Source: JAGDXO01 sp964541025 (GTDB lineage Archaea; Thermoplasmatota; Thermoplasmata; Thermoplasmatales; GCA-001856825). From it: a stretch of DNA of 6,540 nucleotides. Below the pieces are notes generated by a model, which ran no database searches, was not told the origin of the DNA, and saw only the letters and a list, made by a program, of their open reading frames with translations. Both the position numbers and the translations under genes were made by a program. The stretch covers positions 1-6,540 of the forward strand of contig CAZIOW010000044.1 of assembly GCA_964541025.1 (NCBI GenBank), read 5' to 3'. Positions 1 through 5,693 of this stretch are shown one piece after another. Position 1 is the first letter of the stretch; each line of letters opens with the position of its first letter.

Positions 1-281
1 ATTTTTCCATTTGTTATTTCTATTCCTTCATTTTTTAATAATTCAATTTTTTTGTTAATTCCTTCAAGATGCGTGAAACCACCTATTGTTCCGTCGCTTT
101 TGACTACCCTATGGCATGGTATTATGATAGGTTGTGGATTTTCTCCAAGCATCTGGCCAACTGCTCTTGCGGCCATTACATCCCCTAGAGCATTTGCAAG
201 AGATTTGTACGTAGTAATCATTCCTTCAGGTATCTGTTTTACAAGATCGTAAAAATATGAATAAATATCAAAATCAATCAT
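1..281 (-). CDS. ogt: O6-alkylguanine-DNA alkyltransferase (AGT/MGMT), 3' end cut by window edge; possible AGT-EndoV fusion
   Basis: Suicide DNA-repair protein that moves the alkyl group from O6-alkylguanine to its own cysteine. Reading the minus strand from ATG 281-279 gives 93 residues before the edge, with no stop. The active-site motif IIIPCHRVV is at residues 52-60 (Cys56, His57, Arg58), so this is a true transferase and not an ATL, which has another residue in place of the cysteine. Upstream are YKSLA (24-28) and RAVGQMLGENP (39-49), matching the DNA-binding helix with its flipping arginine and the Asn hinge. KIELLKNEG (78-86) matches the family C-terminus. The start is almost at the catalytic domain, so the usual N-terminal domain of MGMT/Ada is missing. 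Short AGT domains of this kind are known in Thermoplasmatales, some fused C-terminally to endonuclease V; the cut end hides whether that holds here. ATG at 281 sits about 25 bases after a TATA-like box. Domain call is firm. Confidence 0.93.
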   Translation of the reverse strand, partial: MIDFDIYSYFYDLVKQIPEGMITTYKSLANALGDVMAARAVGQMLGENPQPIIIPCHRVVKSDGTIGGFTHLEGINKKIELLKNEGIEITNGK

Positions 282-302
282 TGTTTTTAAATATAATCCA
301 CC

Positions 303-310
303 ATTTAAAT
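303..310 (-). promoter_or_regulatory. TATA-like box of the alkyltransferase gene
   Basis: The self-complementary octamer ATTTAAAT is centred about 25 bases upstream of the alkyltransferase ATG (281). That is the archaeal TATA-to-start distance for a leaderless transcript. It overlaps the stop codon (307-305) of the upstream gene remnant, so the alkyltransferase probably has its own promoter. Called by spacing and composition only. Confidence 0.5.
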
Positions 311-457
311 GTTTTTTGATTTTTTTAATTCATCAGGGTTCGTTGTTATTACTTCATTCTCTTCCCTAGTTGCAATAATTCTCAATGGAAATCTTAAAGG
401 ATGCGATATGAAATATGCCTGCGAATATCCTGATATGTTGGGTTTTTCTATATTTAA
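305..457 (-). pseudogene. 3' remnant of an unidentified gene, cut by the insertion sequence
   Basis: On the minus strand an open frame of 50 codons runs from the edge of the insertion sequence to a TAA at 307-305. The peptide has protein-like composition, including YSQAYFISHPLRFPLRIIAT and then REENEVITTNPDELKKSKNI. The basic/hydrophobic pattern and charged tail look like a real C-terminus rather than random translation. There is no start codon before the IS end: reading further enters the terminal inverted repeat and meets TGA at 472-470. When the IS is removed in silico and the frame continued into DNA to the right of 1972, it meets TAG and TGA within about 20 bases after an FHSSCFN-like stretch. 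The 5' part is therefore not next to the IS and was probably lost. Family not recognised. Confidence 0.6.
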
Positions 458-458
458 T

Positions 459-480
459 CTGTAACTCAGTCAATTTTACA
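459..480 (+). repeat. Left terminal inverted repeat of the IS
   Basis: Begins CTGTAACTC, then AG, then TCAATTTTA, then CA. It matches the reverse complement of 1951-1972 at 19 of 22 positions. This is the expected transposase binding and cleavage end. Confidence 0.85.
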
Positions 481-506
481 CAATAGGTTATGCTAAATTC
501 TTTGTT

Positions 507-522
507 TTACCAGATCTGGTAA
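507..522 (+). promoter_or_regulatory. 16-bp perfect palindrome upstream of the transposase TATA box
   Basis: TTACCAGATCTGGTAA is perfectly self-complementary over 16 bases and ends 8 bases before the TATA-like box at 531. It is richer in G/C at its core than the surrounding DNA. The position suits an operator or activator site upstream of the basal promoter, or a subterminal transposase-binding site. No binder is known; the function is inference. Confidence 0.45.
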
Positions 523-530
523 TAATAAAG

Positions 531-538
531 CTTAAATA
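531..538 (+). promoter_or_regulatory. TATA-like box of the transposase gene
   Basis: AAAG CTTAAATA gives a purine-rich BRE-like stretch followed by an A/T box, centred about 26 bases before ATG 561. This fits a leaderless transcript starting at or next to the start codon. Confidence 0.6.
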
Positions 539-567
539 TCATATTGTTTATCTATACAATATGATAT
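536..567 (+). promoter_or_regulatory. 11-bp inverted repeat spanning the transposase start codon
   Basis: The arms ATATCATATTG (536-546) and CAATATGATAT (557-567) are exact reverse complements around a 10-base spacer. The left arm overlaps the end of the TATA box, and the right arm contains ATG 561-563. As DNA it could be an operator for repression. As RNA it could only form in transcripts entering the element from outside, because a leaderless mRNA would start after the left arm; it would then pair the start codon into a stem. Confidence 0.55.
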
Positions 568-1955
568 ATCCTGATTGGGTACTAAAATGGAAAACAAAAG
601 GAACACACATAGTGAAGAATGGTGAATTCTATTATCTCTATAAAGTACACAGCAAGTGGAACAGGGAGAAGGGAAGGGCACAGCTCATTACTGATGAATA
701 CCTTGGAAGAATAACTCCTGAAGGCCTGATTGAACCTAAATACAAGAGAATGATGAAGCGCTATGACCAGATATCTATTAAGGAATATGGCGCATCATCC
801 CTTATCATGGAAATTTCTGAAGATATCAGAAATGCTCTGAAAAAGAACTTTCCTGAATGGAAGGAGATTTTTGTTTTTGCATGTATGCGCCTTATACATA
901 ACACCACCATAAAGAATCTTGAGTTTCAATACCAGAATTCGTATCTTTCTGATGTTATTGAAGCATCAACATATCCAAAGCACATATCTGAGATCCTTAG
1001 AAAAATAGGAATGGATAGAAATGCAATCACCAATTTCATGAATGTATTTATTTCAAAATCCAGGTACATGGCCATTGATCTTACAAGCATCATATCACTA
1101 TCAGAAGGTGTCATATCAGCGATGTTGGGCCATGACTCAAAGAACACTCAACTGCCAATAATACAGCTTCTTCTTCTCTTCAATCTTGAAGAAAAGGAAC
1201 CTTCTTATTATAGGATTCTCCCGGGATCAGTAACAAGTATAATGAGCATTTCAAAAACTATTGATGAATCGGACATATCTGATATAGTTCTTGTTGGAGA
1301 TACAGGATTCTATTCCTCAAGTAATGTTGAATATCTTGAGGAGAGAGGCATTCATTACATTCTTCCCCTCAAGAGAAATTCAAGGCTCATTTCTTACGAT
1401 GTGAAAATGAAGCGCTATTTTCTGTACGAGGATAGGCCTGTATGGTATACCCATATACCAAGAAAGAGGAATCTTTTCTTATTTCATGATCCATCACTAA
1501 GAGCAGAGGAAGAAAAAGACTTTCTCAGGAGAGAAGAAGGAAAAAAGGGAGCAGTATCCAGATTCAGGGCTGAGGAAAATAAGATGGGGAAGATTGGAGT
1601 GTTGACGGATCTTAATGTATCAGGTGAGATAATATATGATATGCTAAAAACAAGGGTGGACATAGAGCAAGCATATGATACGCTTAAAAATACAATTCAA
1701 GCGGATCGTACTTATGTGCGGGATGATTATCAGCTCCAGGGATGGATGTTCATCAATTTCATAGCACTTATGCTTCACTACCGTATCTTCAATCTCTTAA
1801 GAAAGAGGAATATGCTCAAACACTATTCGCCAAAGGACGTGATAGAACATCTGGAAAGGATAAGTAGGCTAAAGATTGGTGAAGAATGGAAGTATTCCGA
1901 AATACCAAAAAAATCAAGGAAAATAATGGAGGATCTAGAACTACATATTATTTAA
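561..1955 (+). CDS. DDE transposase, IS4 superfamily / IS1634-like
   Basis: Cuts and joins the ends of its own insertion sequence. The protein has 464 residues and is intact. Residues 10-55 form the N-terminal region typical of IS1634-like transposases (GEFYYLYKV...KGRAQLITDEYLGRITPEG). The RNase H-like core carries Asp173 (MAIDLTS, 170-176), Asp247 (LVGDTGFYS, 244-252) and Glu369 (RVDIEQAYDTLK, 365-376). Arg365-x3-Glu369-x6-Lys376 matches the R-E-K part of the IS4 'YREK' signature. The tyrosine normally three residues before the Arg is Leu362 here, with Tyr359 further upstream. A charged insertion lies between the second Asp and the Glu (about 280-345), as expected for the beta-strand insertion of IS4 transposases. 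ATG 561 is the first in-frame start and lies about 26 bases after a TATA box; no Shine-Dalgarno is seen. The stop codon is inside the right terminal repeat. Family call is firm, subgroup less so. Confidence 0.9.
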   Translation: MIYPDWVLKWKTKGTHIVKNGEFYYLYKVHSKWNREKGRAQLITDEYLGRITPEGLIEPKYKRMMKRYDQISIKEYGASSLIMEISEDIRNALKKNFPEWKEIFVFACMRLIHNTTIKNLEFQYQNSYLSDVIEASTYPKHISEILRKIGMDRNAITNFMNVFISKSRYMAIDLTSIISLSEGVISAMLGHDSKNTQLPIIQLLLLFNLEEKEPSYYRILPGSVTSIMSISKTIDESDISDIVLVGDTGFYSSSNVEYLEERGIHYILPLKRNSRLISYDVKMKRYFLYEDRPVWYTHIPRKRNLFLFHDPSLRAEEEKDFLRREEGKKGAVSRFRAEENKMGKIGVLTDLNVSGEIIYDMLKTRVDIEQAYDTLKNTIQADRTYVRDDYQLQGWMFINFIALMLHYRIFNLLRKRNMLKHYSPKDVIEHLERISRLKIGEEWKYSEIPKKSRKIMEDLELHII

Positions 1956-1972
1956 AATTGAAAGAGTTACAG
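1951..1972 (-). repeat. Right terminal inverted repeat of the IS
   Basis: Read on the minus strand it begins CTGTAACTC, then TT, then TCAATTTTA, then AA, matching the left end at 19 of 22 positions. It contains the transposase stop codon, so coding sequence and element end are fused. Confidence 0.85.
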
Positions 1973-2066
1973 TTTAAGTTGAAACATGAACTGTGAAACT
2001 ATCACATTTTATCCTTATAATATACAACTTTCTGACTTTTGAAATATTTTTAAAATTATTACTAAC

Positions 2067-2074
2067 ATATTTAT
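2067..2074 (+). promoter_or_regulatory. TATA-like box of the TM1410-like gene
   Basis: ATATTTAT is centred about 25 bases before the GTG at 2096, as for a leaderless archaeal transcript. The surrounding 1973-2095 stretch is very A/T-rich and otherwise empty, so the call rests mainly on spacing. Confidence 0.45.
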
Positions 2075-2095
2075 CTTCATTATTAATAGAGCAAT

Positions 2096-2965
2096 GTGGT
2101 AATTTACAACAAGAGAAAGAAGGCATTTCTTGTTATAATTATTATTGGACTGGTAATATTCTCTTATTTAACGCTTCAACCTAACTTTTTTTTAAAAAAA
2201 GAAAAAAATTCTCCTCTCATTGAAAACATGAAAATAAAAAATTTTGCAGTCTATTATGGTAGCAATGTTAATTATAGTGTAATAAATTATTTGAATAATT
2301 TCAGCATTGTTATTCTCCAACCTGACGCATTTTCCTCTAATAATCTAAGCCAGATCAAGTCAATAAAAATTGCATATATAGACCTAGGAGAATTTGATGG
2401 ATCAATTTTTCCAAATGTCACCATTAACGTTTCAGAAATAACAATAGGCTACGATTCGGTATGGAATCAAACCATAGTAAATGTATCTTCAAGCTTGTGG
2501 AATAATTACATACTTACCTTGGTAAATAAATCCATCCGGGAGGGATTTAATGGGGTGATGTTCGATGATTTGGACGTTGTAGAGCAGTATCCGTGGGAAT
2601 ACAAGAGTTTTGTCGATATAATCTCCAATGTCTCACTTGCTTTTCCAAAGGCAATAATTGGAGTTAATAGAGGATTCATGCTTTTCCCCAGTATATCTAA
2701 ATTCGTTAATTTTGTGCTTTATGAGGATTTTGGTTCCTTCTATAATTTTTCTTCTGGATCATACCAGGTACTAAATGCTACACAAATGGAAACTGCCAAA
2801 CTGCGCATTTCCACAATTGTATCAGATGGTATCGAAGTACTTGGCCTGGGATATTCTCAGGAGCCTAACGACTACATTTTCAATTATGATAACTCCCTTG
2901 GTAGGGAATATGATATACCAGTCTATGTCACCAATATTACGGTTTCATCTTTGTGGCCTCAGTGA
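2096..2965 (+). CDS. Membrane-anchored extracytoplasmic TIM-barrel protein, TM1410/GH114-like (putative glycoside hydrolase)
   Basis: The 289-residue product has a basic start (NKRKKA, 5-10), one hydrophobic segment (10-27), then a long outside domain with about a dozen N-x-S/T sequons, consistent with a glycosylated archaeal surface protein. The domain resembles the TM1410/COG2342 group, related to GH114 endo-alpha-1,4-polygalactosaminidases. It shows FAVYYGSN (50-57), an early strand followed by IVILQPDAFS (71-80); IAYIDLGEFDG (92-102); WNNYILTLVNKSIREGFNGVMFDDLDVVE (135-163), where Asp157, Asp158 and Asp160 occupy the acidic catalytic-region motif; IIGVNRGF (187-194); and VLYEDFGSFYN (207-217) with Glu210 and Asp211. 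Sugar substrate unknown; family members mostly uncharacterised. The start is GTG 2096; an ATG two bases upstream in another frame hits a stop after two codons. T-rich DNA follows the stop. Fold call is reasonable, activity is inference. Confidence 0.72.
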   Translation: MVIYNKRKKAFLVIIIIGLVIFSYLTLQPNFFLKKEKNSPLIENMKIKNFAVYYGSNVNYSVINYLNNFSIVILQPDAFSSNNLSQIKSIKIAYIDLGEFDGSIFPNVTINVSEITIGYDSVWNQTIVNVSSSLWNNYILTLVNKSIREGFNGVMFDDLDVVEQYPWEYKSFVDIISNVSLAFPKAIIGVNRGFMLFPSISKFVNFVLYEDFGSFYNFSSGSYQVLNATQMETAKLRISTIVSDGIEVLGLGYSQEPNDYIFNYDNSLGREYDIPVYVTNITVSSLWPQ

Positions 2966-2970
2966 TGTTG

Positions 2971-3002
2971 TTTTTACAGTTATCTGATTATTTCTATTTT
3001 TT
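2971..3002 (+). terminator. T-rich terminator-like stretch
   Basis: Runs of T5 (2971-2975) and T6 (2997-3002) follow the stop codon at 2965 within a T-rich intergenic stretch. Archaeal termination commonly needs only such T-tracts on the coding strand, without a hairpin; none is seen here. It would separate the TM1410-like gene from the next one. Confidence 0.4.
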
Positions 3003-3031
3003 CTGTCAATATAAAAAATTGCAATAGAATT

Positions 3032-3583
3032 GTGAGGAATTATTTTACCCGATACTCCGTTTTAATTATTGCTCCGGTAGAATTAAGAATCATAATAGAA
3101 TTCCTCCATGGTGATACCGTTACGGAACCTTTAGAAATCAAACCCGGTGAAGAATTCATTAAAAAGAGAAATGAAATGATAATTATTCTTATCATTACAC
3201 TAGCGGTTTCTTCAGTTGCTTTTCTAGGTTTACATTCTGAAACTGCATTTACTGTTAACGTAATGAGTATAACCGTTACAATTTACAGCTATGAGAATAA
3301 TCAGACACAAGTTGTTTCAACAAATATTATTCCCTTTAACCACGAGACACTTTATGGGGAGGAGGCGTTCTTATTTACGTTTAACATTAAAAATTTTAAC
3401 AATTCGGATCTGAAAGTAATAGATTTAAAATCGCAAACAACAGGATTCGTTGTCAAATTGAATTATCCTGAGATGATTCCATTTGTGATTTTACCTCATA
3501 GTAACACAGACCTAAAGATGAATATTTTCTCACCTGATTACAACTTTGTCGGTAATCTTAGCATCGGAATTTATGAAGAATAG
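3032..3583 (+). CDS. Membrane-anchored beta-rich surface protein of unknown function
   Basis: I do not recognise the family. With the GTG start the product has 183 residues: a 48-residue N-terminal segment ending in basic FIKKRNE, one hydrophobic segment (49-67, MIIILIITLAVSSVAFLGL), and an outside domain of about 115 residues. The outer part alternates hydrophobic and polar residues like a beta-sandwich. It has FLFTFNIKNFNNSDLKVIDL (113-132) and a final PFVILPHSNTDLKMNIF stretch (150-166), reminiscent of Ig-like domains in archaeal envelope proteins, plus sequons at Asn90, Asn123 and Asn175. Start is uncertain. ATG 3176 (Met49) would begin directly with the hydrophobic segment but lose the basic residues that hold the N-terminus inside, so GTG 3032 is preferred. 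An A/T box (TATAAAAA, 3011-3018) is nearer to the GTG than usual. Lies 66 bases after the TM1410-like gene and may serve with it at the cell surface. Confidence 0.6.
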   Translation: MRNYFTRYSVLIIAPVELRIIIEFLHGDTVTEPLEIKPGEEFIKKRNEMIIILIITLAVSSVAFLGLHSETAFTVNVMSITVTIYSYENNQTQVVSTNIIPFNHETLYGEEAFLFTFNIKNFNNSDLKVIDLKSQTTGFVVKLNYPEMIPFVILPHSNTDLKMNIFSPDYNFVGNLSIGIYEE

Positions 3584-3646
3584 AATAACTAAATAAGAAC
3601 CAGATAAGAAAAATTAATGTAATTATGTCTCTTATGTGTAATTGCA

Positions 3647-5635
3647 TTGAGTACCCTAATTGAAAGTCCTACGCTTGTGTTCATTCCGCTGGCAGAATTG
3701 ATAATTCTATACATCACTTCTTTTTCAGTTGCAATTTTTGATATTATCTGGTGGTATAGAAGTTACTCAAGACTTGGTATTAAAATAAAAGATGCCATTC
3801 TTTTCATAAGGAAGGAATGGAAACAAATATTAAATCAATTGCTTCAGTACGGGGCATTTCATAAAAAAATCCTGAAGGACAGATATGCTGGTCTTATGCA
3901 CTTTTTCATTTTCTACGGAATGATTATATTATTCATATCAACATCGTTGATAGCACTTTCACATGATATTTTAAAACCCCTCCTTGGTTTTGGAATCCTT
4001 ACTGGCTGGTTTTACCTAAATTTCGAAGTATGGGCTAACATAGGTGGATTAATACTTATTATTGGACTATCTATGGCGTTGTACAGGAGGCTAGCAAAAA
4101 AGATAAAACTTGATACATTACTTGATGATTACATTATTATTGGTTCCCTCCTTTTGCTTGCAATTGAAGGATTTATTCTTGGAGGGCTGAAGATATTTCT
4201 TTTCAGAAACTATTTTGATGAATATAGATTCTTAGAATGGGGGATAAGCCTTCTCTTTCCCTATCTGGGAATAAATGTTTCTAATGGCATCCAAATTTAC
4301 AGAGATCTATGGTTTATTCATATTATGACTGCATTTGCAATTGCAGCCTATCTCCCCTTCTCAAAACTTTCCCATATTGCACTTTCAAGCGTCGGGGTTG
4401 CAGTACGTAAAATAAGAAACAGAGGAGAACTTACTACTCCTTTCGTCCTCTCTGAAGCACTAGAATCAGGAAACCTTGATTTTAAGGTTGGTGCAAAAAA
4501 TGTCTCTGATCTTCCATTTGGGAAGAAAATTGAATTGTTGTCCTGTACTGACTGTGGAAGATGTGAAAGAGCTTGTCCAGCCGTCAAGGCTGGTTCAGAT
4601 CTTGATCCAAGGGTAATTCTTCAGAATCTGAAAAAATCTGTTTACGAAGACAACATTGAAATGAGCGGTATGATTATGAGTGAAAATGCAGCCTGGTCTT
4701 GCACAACCTGTCAGGCCTGTGTGGAAGAATGTCCTGTTCTCATTGACCCGCATTCTTTTGTGATTGAGACAAGAAGAAATCTAGTAATGGAAAGCAAGAT
4801 TTCTAAAGAAACCGTAGATTATCTCAATAATTTAACTTATGCGCAGAATCCATTTGGCGGAATTCCATCAGACAGAGATGATCTATTGAAATACGCTCCA
4901 AAATATGAAAATTCAATGGATGTACTTTATTGGGTAGGATGTATGGGAGCTTTCGATCCAAAAGGAAAACAGACAGCTATAACAGTAATAGAATTATTGA
5001 AGAAGGGAGGAATAAATTTTGGAATACTTGGTTCAGAGGAGAAATGCAACGGAGAGACAGCGAGAAGAATAGGTGAAGAAGGCAGATTCCAGGAACTGGT
5101 CGGTCAGAATATTGAAACGTTCAAGAAATATGGAGTCAAGAAAATCATAACAGCCTGCCCTCATTGTTATAATACATTTAAAAATGAGTATCCGAAATTT
5201 GGGTTAAATGTAGAAGTTGTACACCATTCTGAAATTTTATCTGACCTCGTTAAATCAGGAAGGTTAAAAGTAAAAAATAACAAAGAGACAGTAACACTTC
5301 ATGACCCGTGTTACCTTGGAAGAATAAATGGAAAATATGAAGATACTAGATTTATCTTGAATTCAACTGGAAATCTTGTAGAAATGAAAGAATCAGGACC
5401 AAAAAGCACCTGCTGTGGAGCTGGAGGGGGAAATTACTGGTACAAAGTGAAAAGTGACCAGTCAATAAGTCATATAAGAATGGAACAGGTTATTAAGACA
5501 GAAGCAAAGCAGCTTGCTGTCGCATGCCCATTCTGTATGGCAATGATGGAAGATGCATCAAGGACAATGGATGTCGGAGAGAAGCTCAAAATTAAGGACA
5601 TTGCTGAAATAATAAAGGAAAACTTACAAGAATGA
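3647..5635 (+). CDS. EMO/HdrDE-like membrane iron-sulfur oxidoreductase (heme-b domain + 2[4Fe-4S] + two CCG domains)
   Basis: Probable electron-transfer enzyme between a soluble donor (ETF in characterised EMO proteins) and membrane quinone. The 662 residues show three modules. First, a NarI/HdrE-like membrane domain with about five helices (near 11-33, 83-104, 129-146, 162-181, 222-237) and candidate heme-b histidines His85 (GLMHFFIFYG), His106, His225 (WFIHIMTAF) and His243 (YLPFSKLSH). Second, a ferredoxin domain with CTDCGRCERACP (300-311) and CTTCQACVEECP (352-363). Third, two CCG domains: Cys432/Cys467/Cys504/Cys507 and Cys555/Cys589-Cys590/Cys627/Cys630. The second has the full C-x33-CC-x36-C-x2-C pattern for a noncubane [4Fe-4S] cluster. 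In the first the cysteine pair is Lys466-Cys467, so it likely binds no such cluster. Start is TTG 3647, with GTG 3677 the alternative; no earlier in-frame start after the stop at 3620. Substrate is inferred: HdrDE proper uses CoM-S-S-CoB, unlikely outside methanogens. Confidence 0.88.
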   Translation: MSTLIESPTLVFIPLAELIILYITSFSVAIFDIIWWYRSYSRLGIKIKDAILFIRKEWKQILNQLLQYGAFHKKILKDRYAGLMHFFIFYGMIILFISTSLIALSHDILKPLLGFGILTGWFYLNFEVWANIGGLILIIGLSMALYRRLAKKIKLDTLLDDYIIIGSLLLLAIEGFILGGLKIFLFRNYFDEYRFLEWGISLLFPYLGINVSNGIQIYRDLWFIHIMTAFAIAAYLPFSKLSHIALSSVGVAVRKIRNRGELTTPFVLSEALESGNLDFKVGAKNVSDLPFGKKIELLSCTDCGRCERACPAVKAGSDLDPRVILQNLKKSVYEDNIEMSGMIMSENAAWSCTTCQACVEECPVLIDPHSFVIETRRNLVMESKISKETVDYLNNLTYAQNPFGGIPSDRDDLLKYAPKYENSMDVLYWVGCMGAFDPKGKQTAITVIELLKKGGINFGILGSEEKCNGETARRIGEEGRFQELVGQNIETFKKYGVKKIITACPHCYNTFKNEYPKFGLNVEVVHHSEILSDLVKSGRLKVKNNKETVTLHDPCYLGRINGKYEDTRFILNSTGNLVEMKESGPKSTCCGAGGGNYWYKVKSDQSISHIRMEQVIKTEAKQLAVACPFCMAMMEDASRTMDVGEKLKIKDIAEIIKENLQE

Positions 5636-5663
5636 TTATGTTTATCCATCTACCACCAAAAAA

Positions 5664-5671
5664 ATTTAATA
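5664..5671 (+). promoter_or_regulatory. TATA-like box of the cysteine-rich microprotein gene
   Basis: An A-rich BRE-like run (CCAAAAAA) leads into TTTAATAC, centred about 26 bases before ATG 5694, with no Shine-Dalgarno between. This is the typical leaderless arrangement, and one of the better promoter matches in the window. It suggests the small gene is transcribed separately from the oxidoreductase. Confidence 0.55.
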
Positions 5672-5693
5672 CTTTTATTTCAATTTAATCATA

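Larger units (their letters stand above)
458..1972 (+). mobile_element. Insertion sequence, IS4 superfamily / IS1634-like, about 1.5 kb
   Basis: A complete-looking element with one transposase gene between imperfect terminal inverted repeats. Left end 459-480 and right end 1951-1972 (reverse complement) agree at 19 of 22 positions, both reading CTGTAACTC, two mismatches, then TCAATTTTA. The right repeat overlaps the transposase stop codon (1953-1955). Outside the repeats TTTAA occurs at 453-457 and 1973-1977, a possible 4-5 bp target duplication. Because TTAA is palindromic and low-complexity, the exact ends are uncertain by one or two bases. About 100 bases of non-coding DNA inside the left end hold the promoter and two dyad symmetries. 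Intact repeats plus an intact transposase suggest a recent or still functional copy. Confidence 0.87.

Noticed and set aside
52..252. Plus-strand open frame of 66 codons
   Set aside because: It is the antisense shadow of the alkyltransferase, whose PCHR motif lies on the minus strand.
926..1147. Minus-strand open frame inside the transposase
   Set aside because: Lies wholly within the intact transposase; no family signal and no promoter.
453..1977. TTTAA on both sides of the IS as a definite target-site duplication
   Set aside because: Kept only as possible, because TTAA is palindromic and frequent in this A/T-rich DNA, so the ends cannot be fixed to the base.
1973..2095. Possible 5' continuation of the disrupted minus-strand gene to the right of the IS
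   Set aside because: The frame that would join the remnant meets TAG and TGA within about 20 bases; no coding pattern seen.
1993..2184. Plus-strand frame of 63 codons in the IS right flank
   Set aside because: Low-complexity Leu/Ile/Phe peptide from A/T-rich DNA that overlaps the TM1410-like gene in another frame.
2775..2987. Plus-strand frame overlapping the 3' end of the TM1410-like gene
   Set aside because: Shadow frame; the overlapped gene has clear domain motifs and this one has none.
3634..3663. ATG at 3634 as start of the oxidoreductase or a leader peptide
   Set aside because: It is out of frame with the large gene and stops after nine codons; no evidence of a functional leader.
4348..4587. 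Minus-strand frame inside the oxidoreductase
   Set aside because: Overlaps the conserved heme and ferredoxin regions; antisense shadow.
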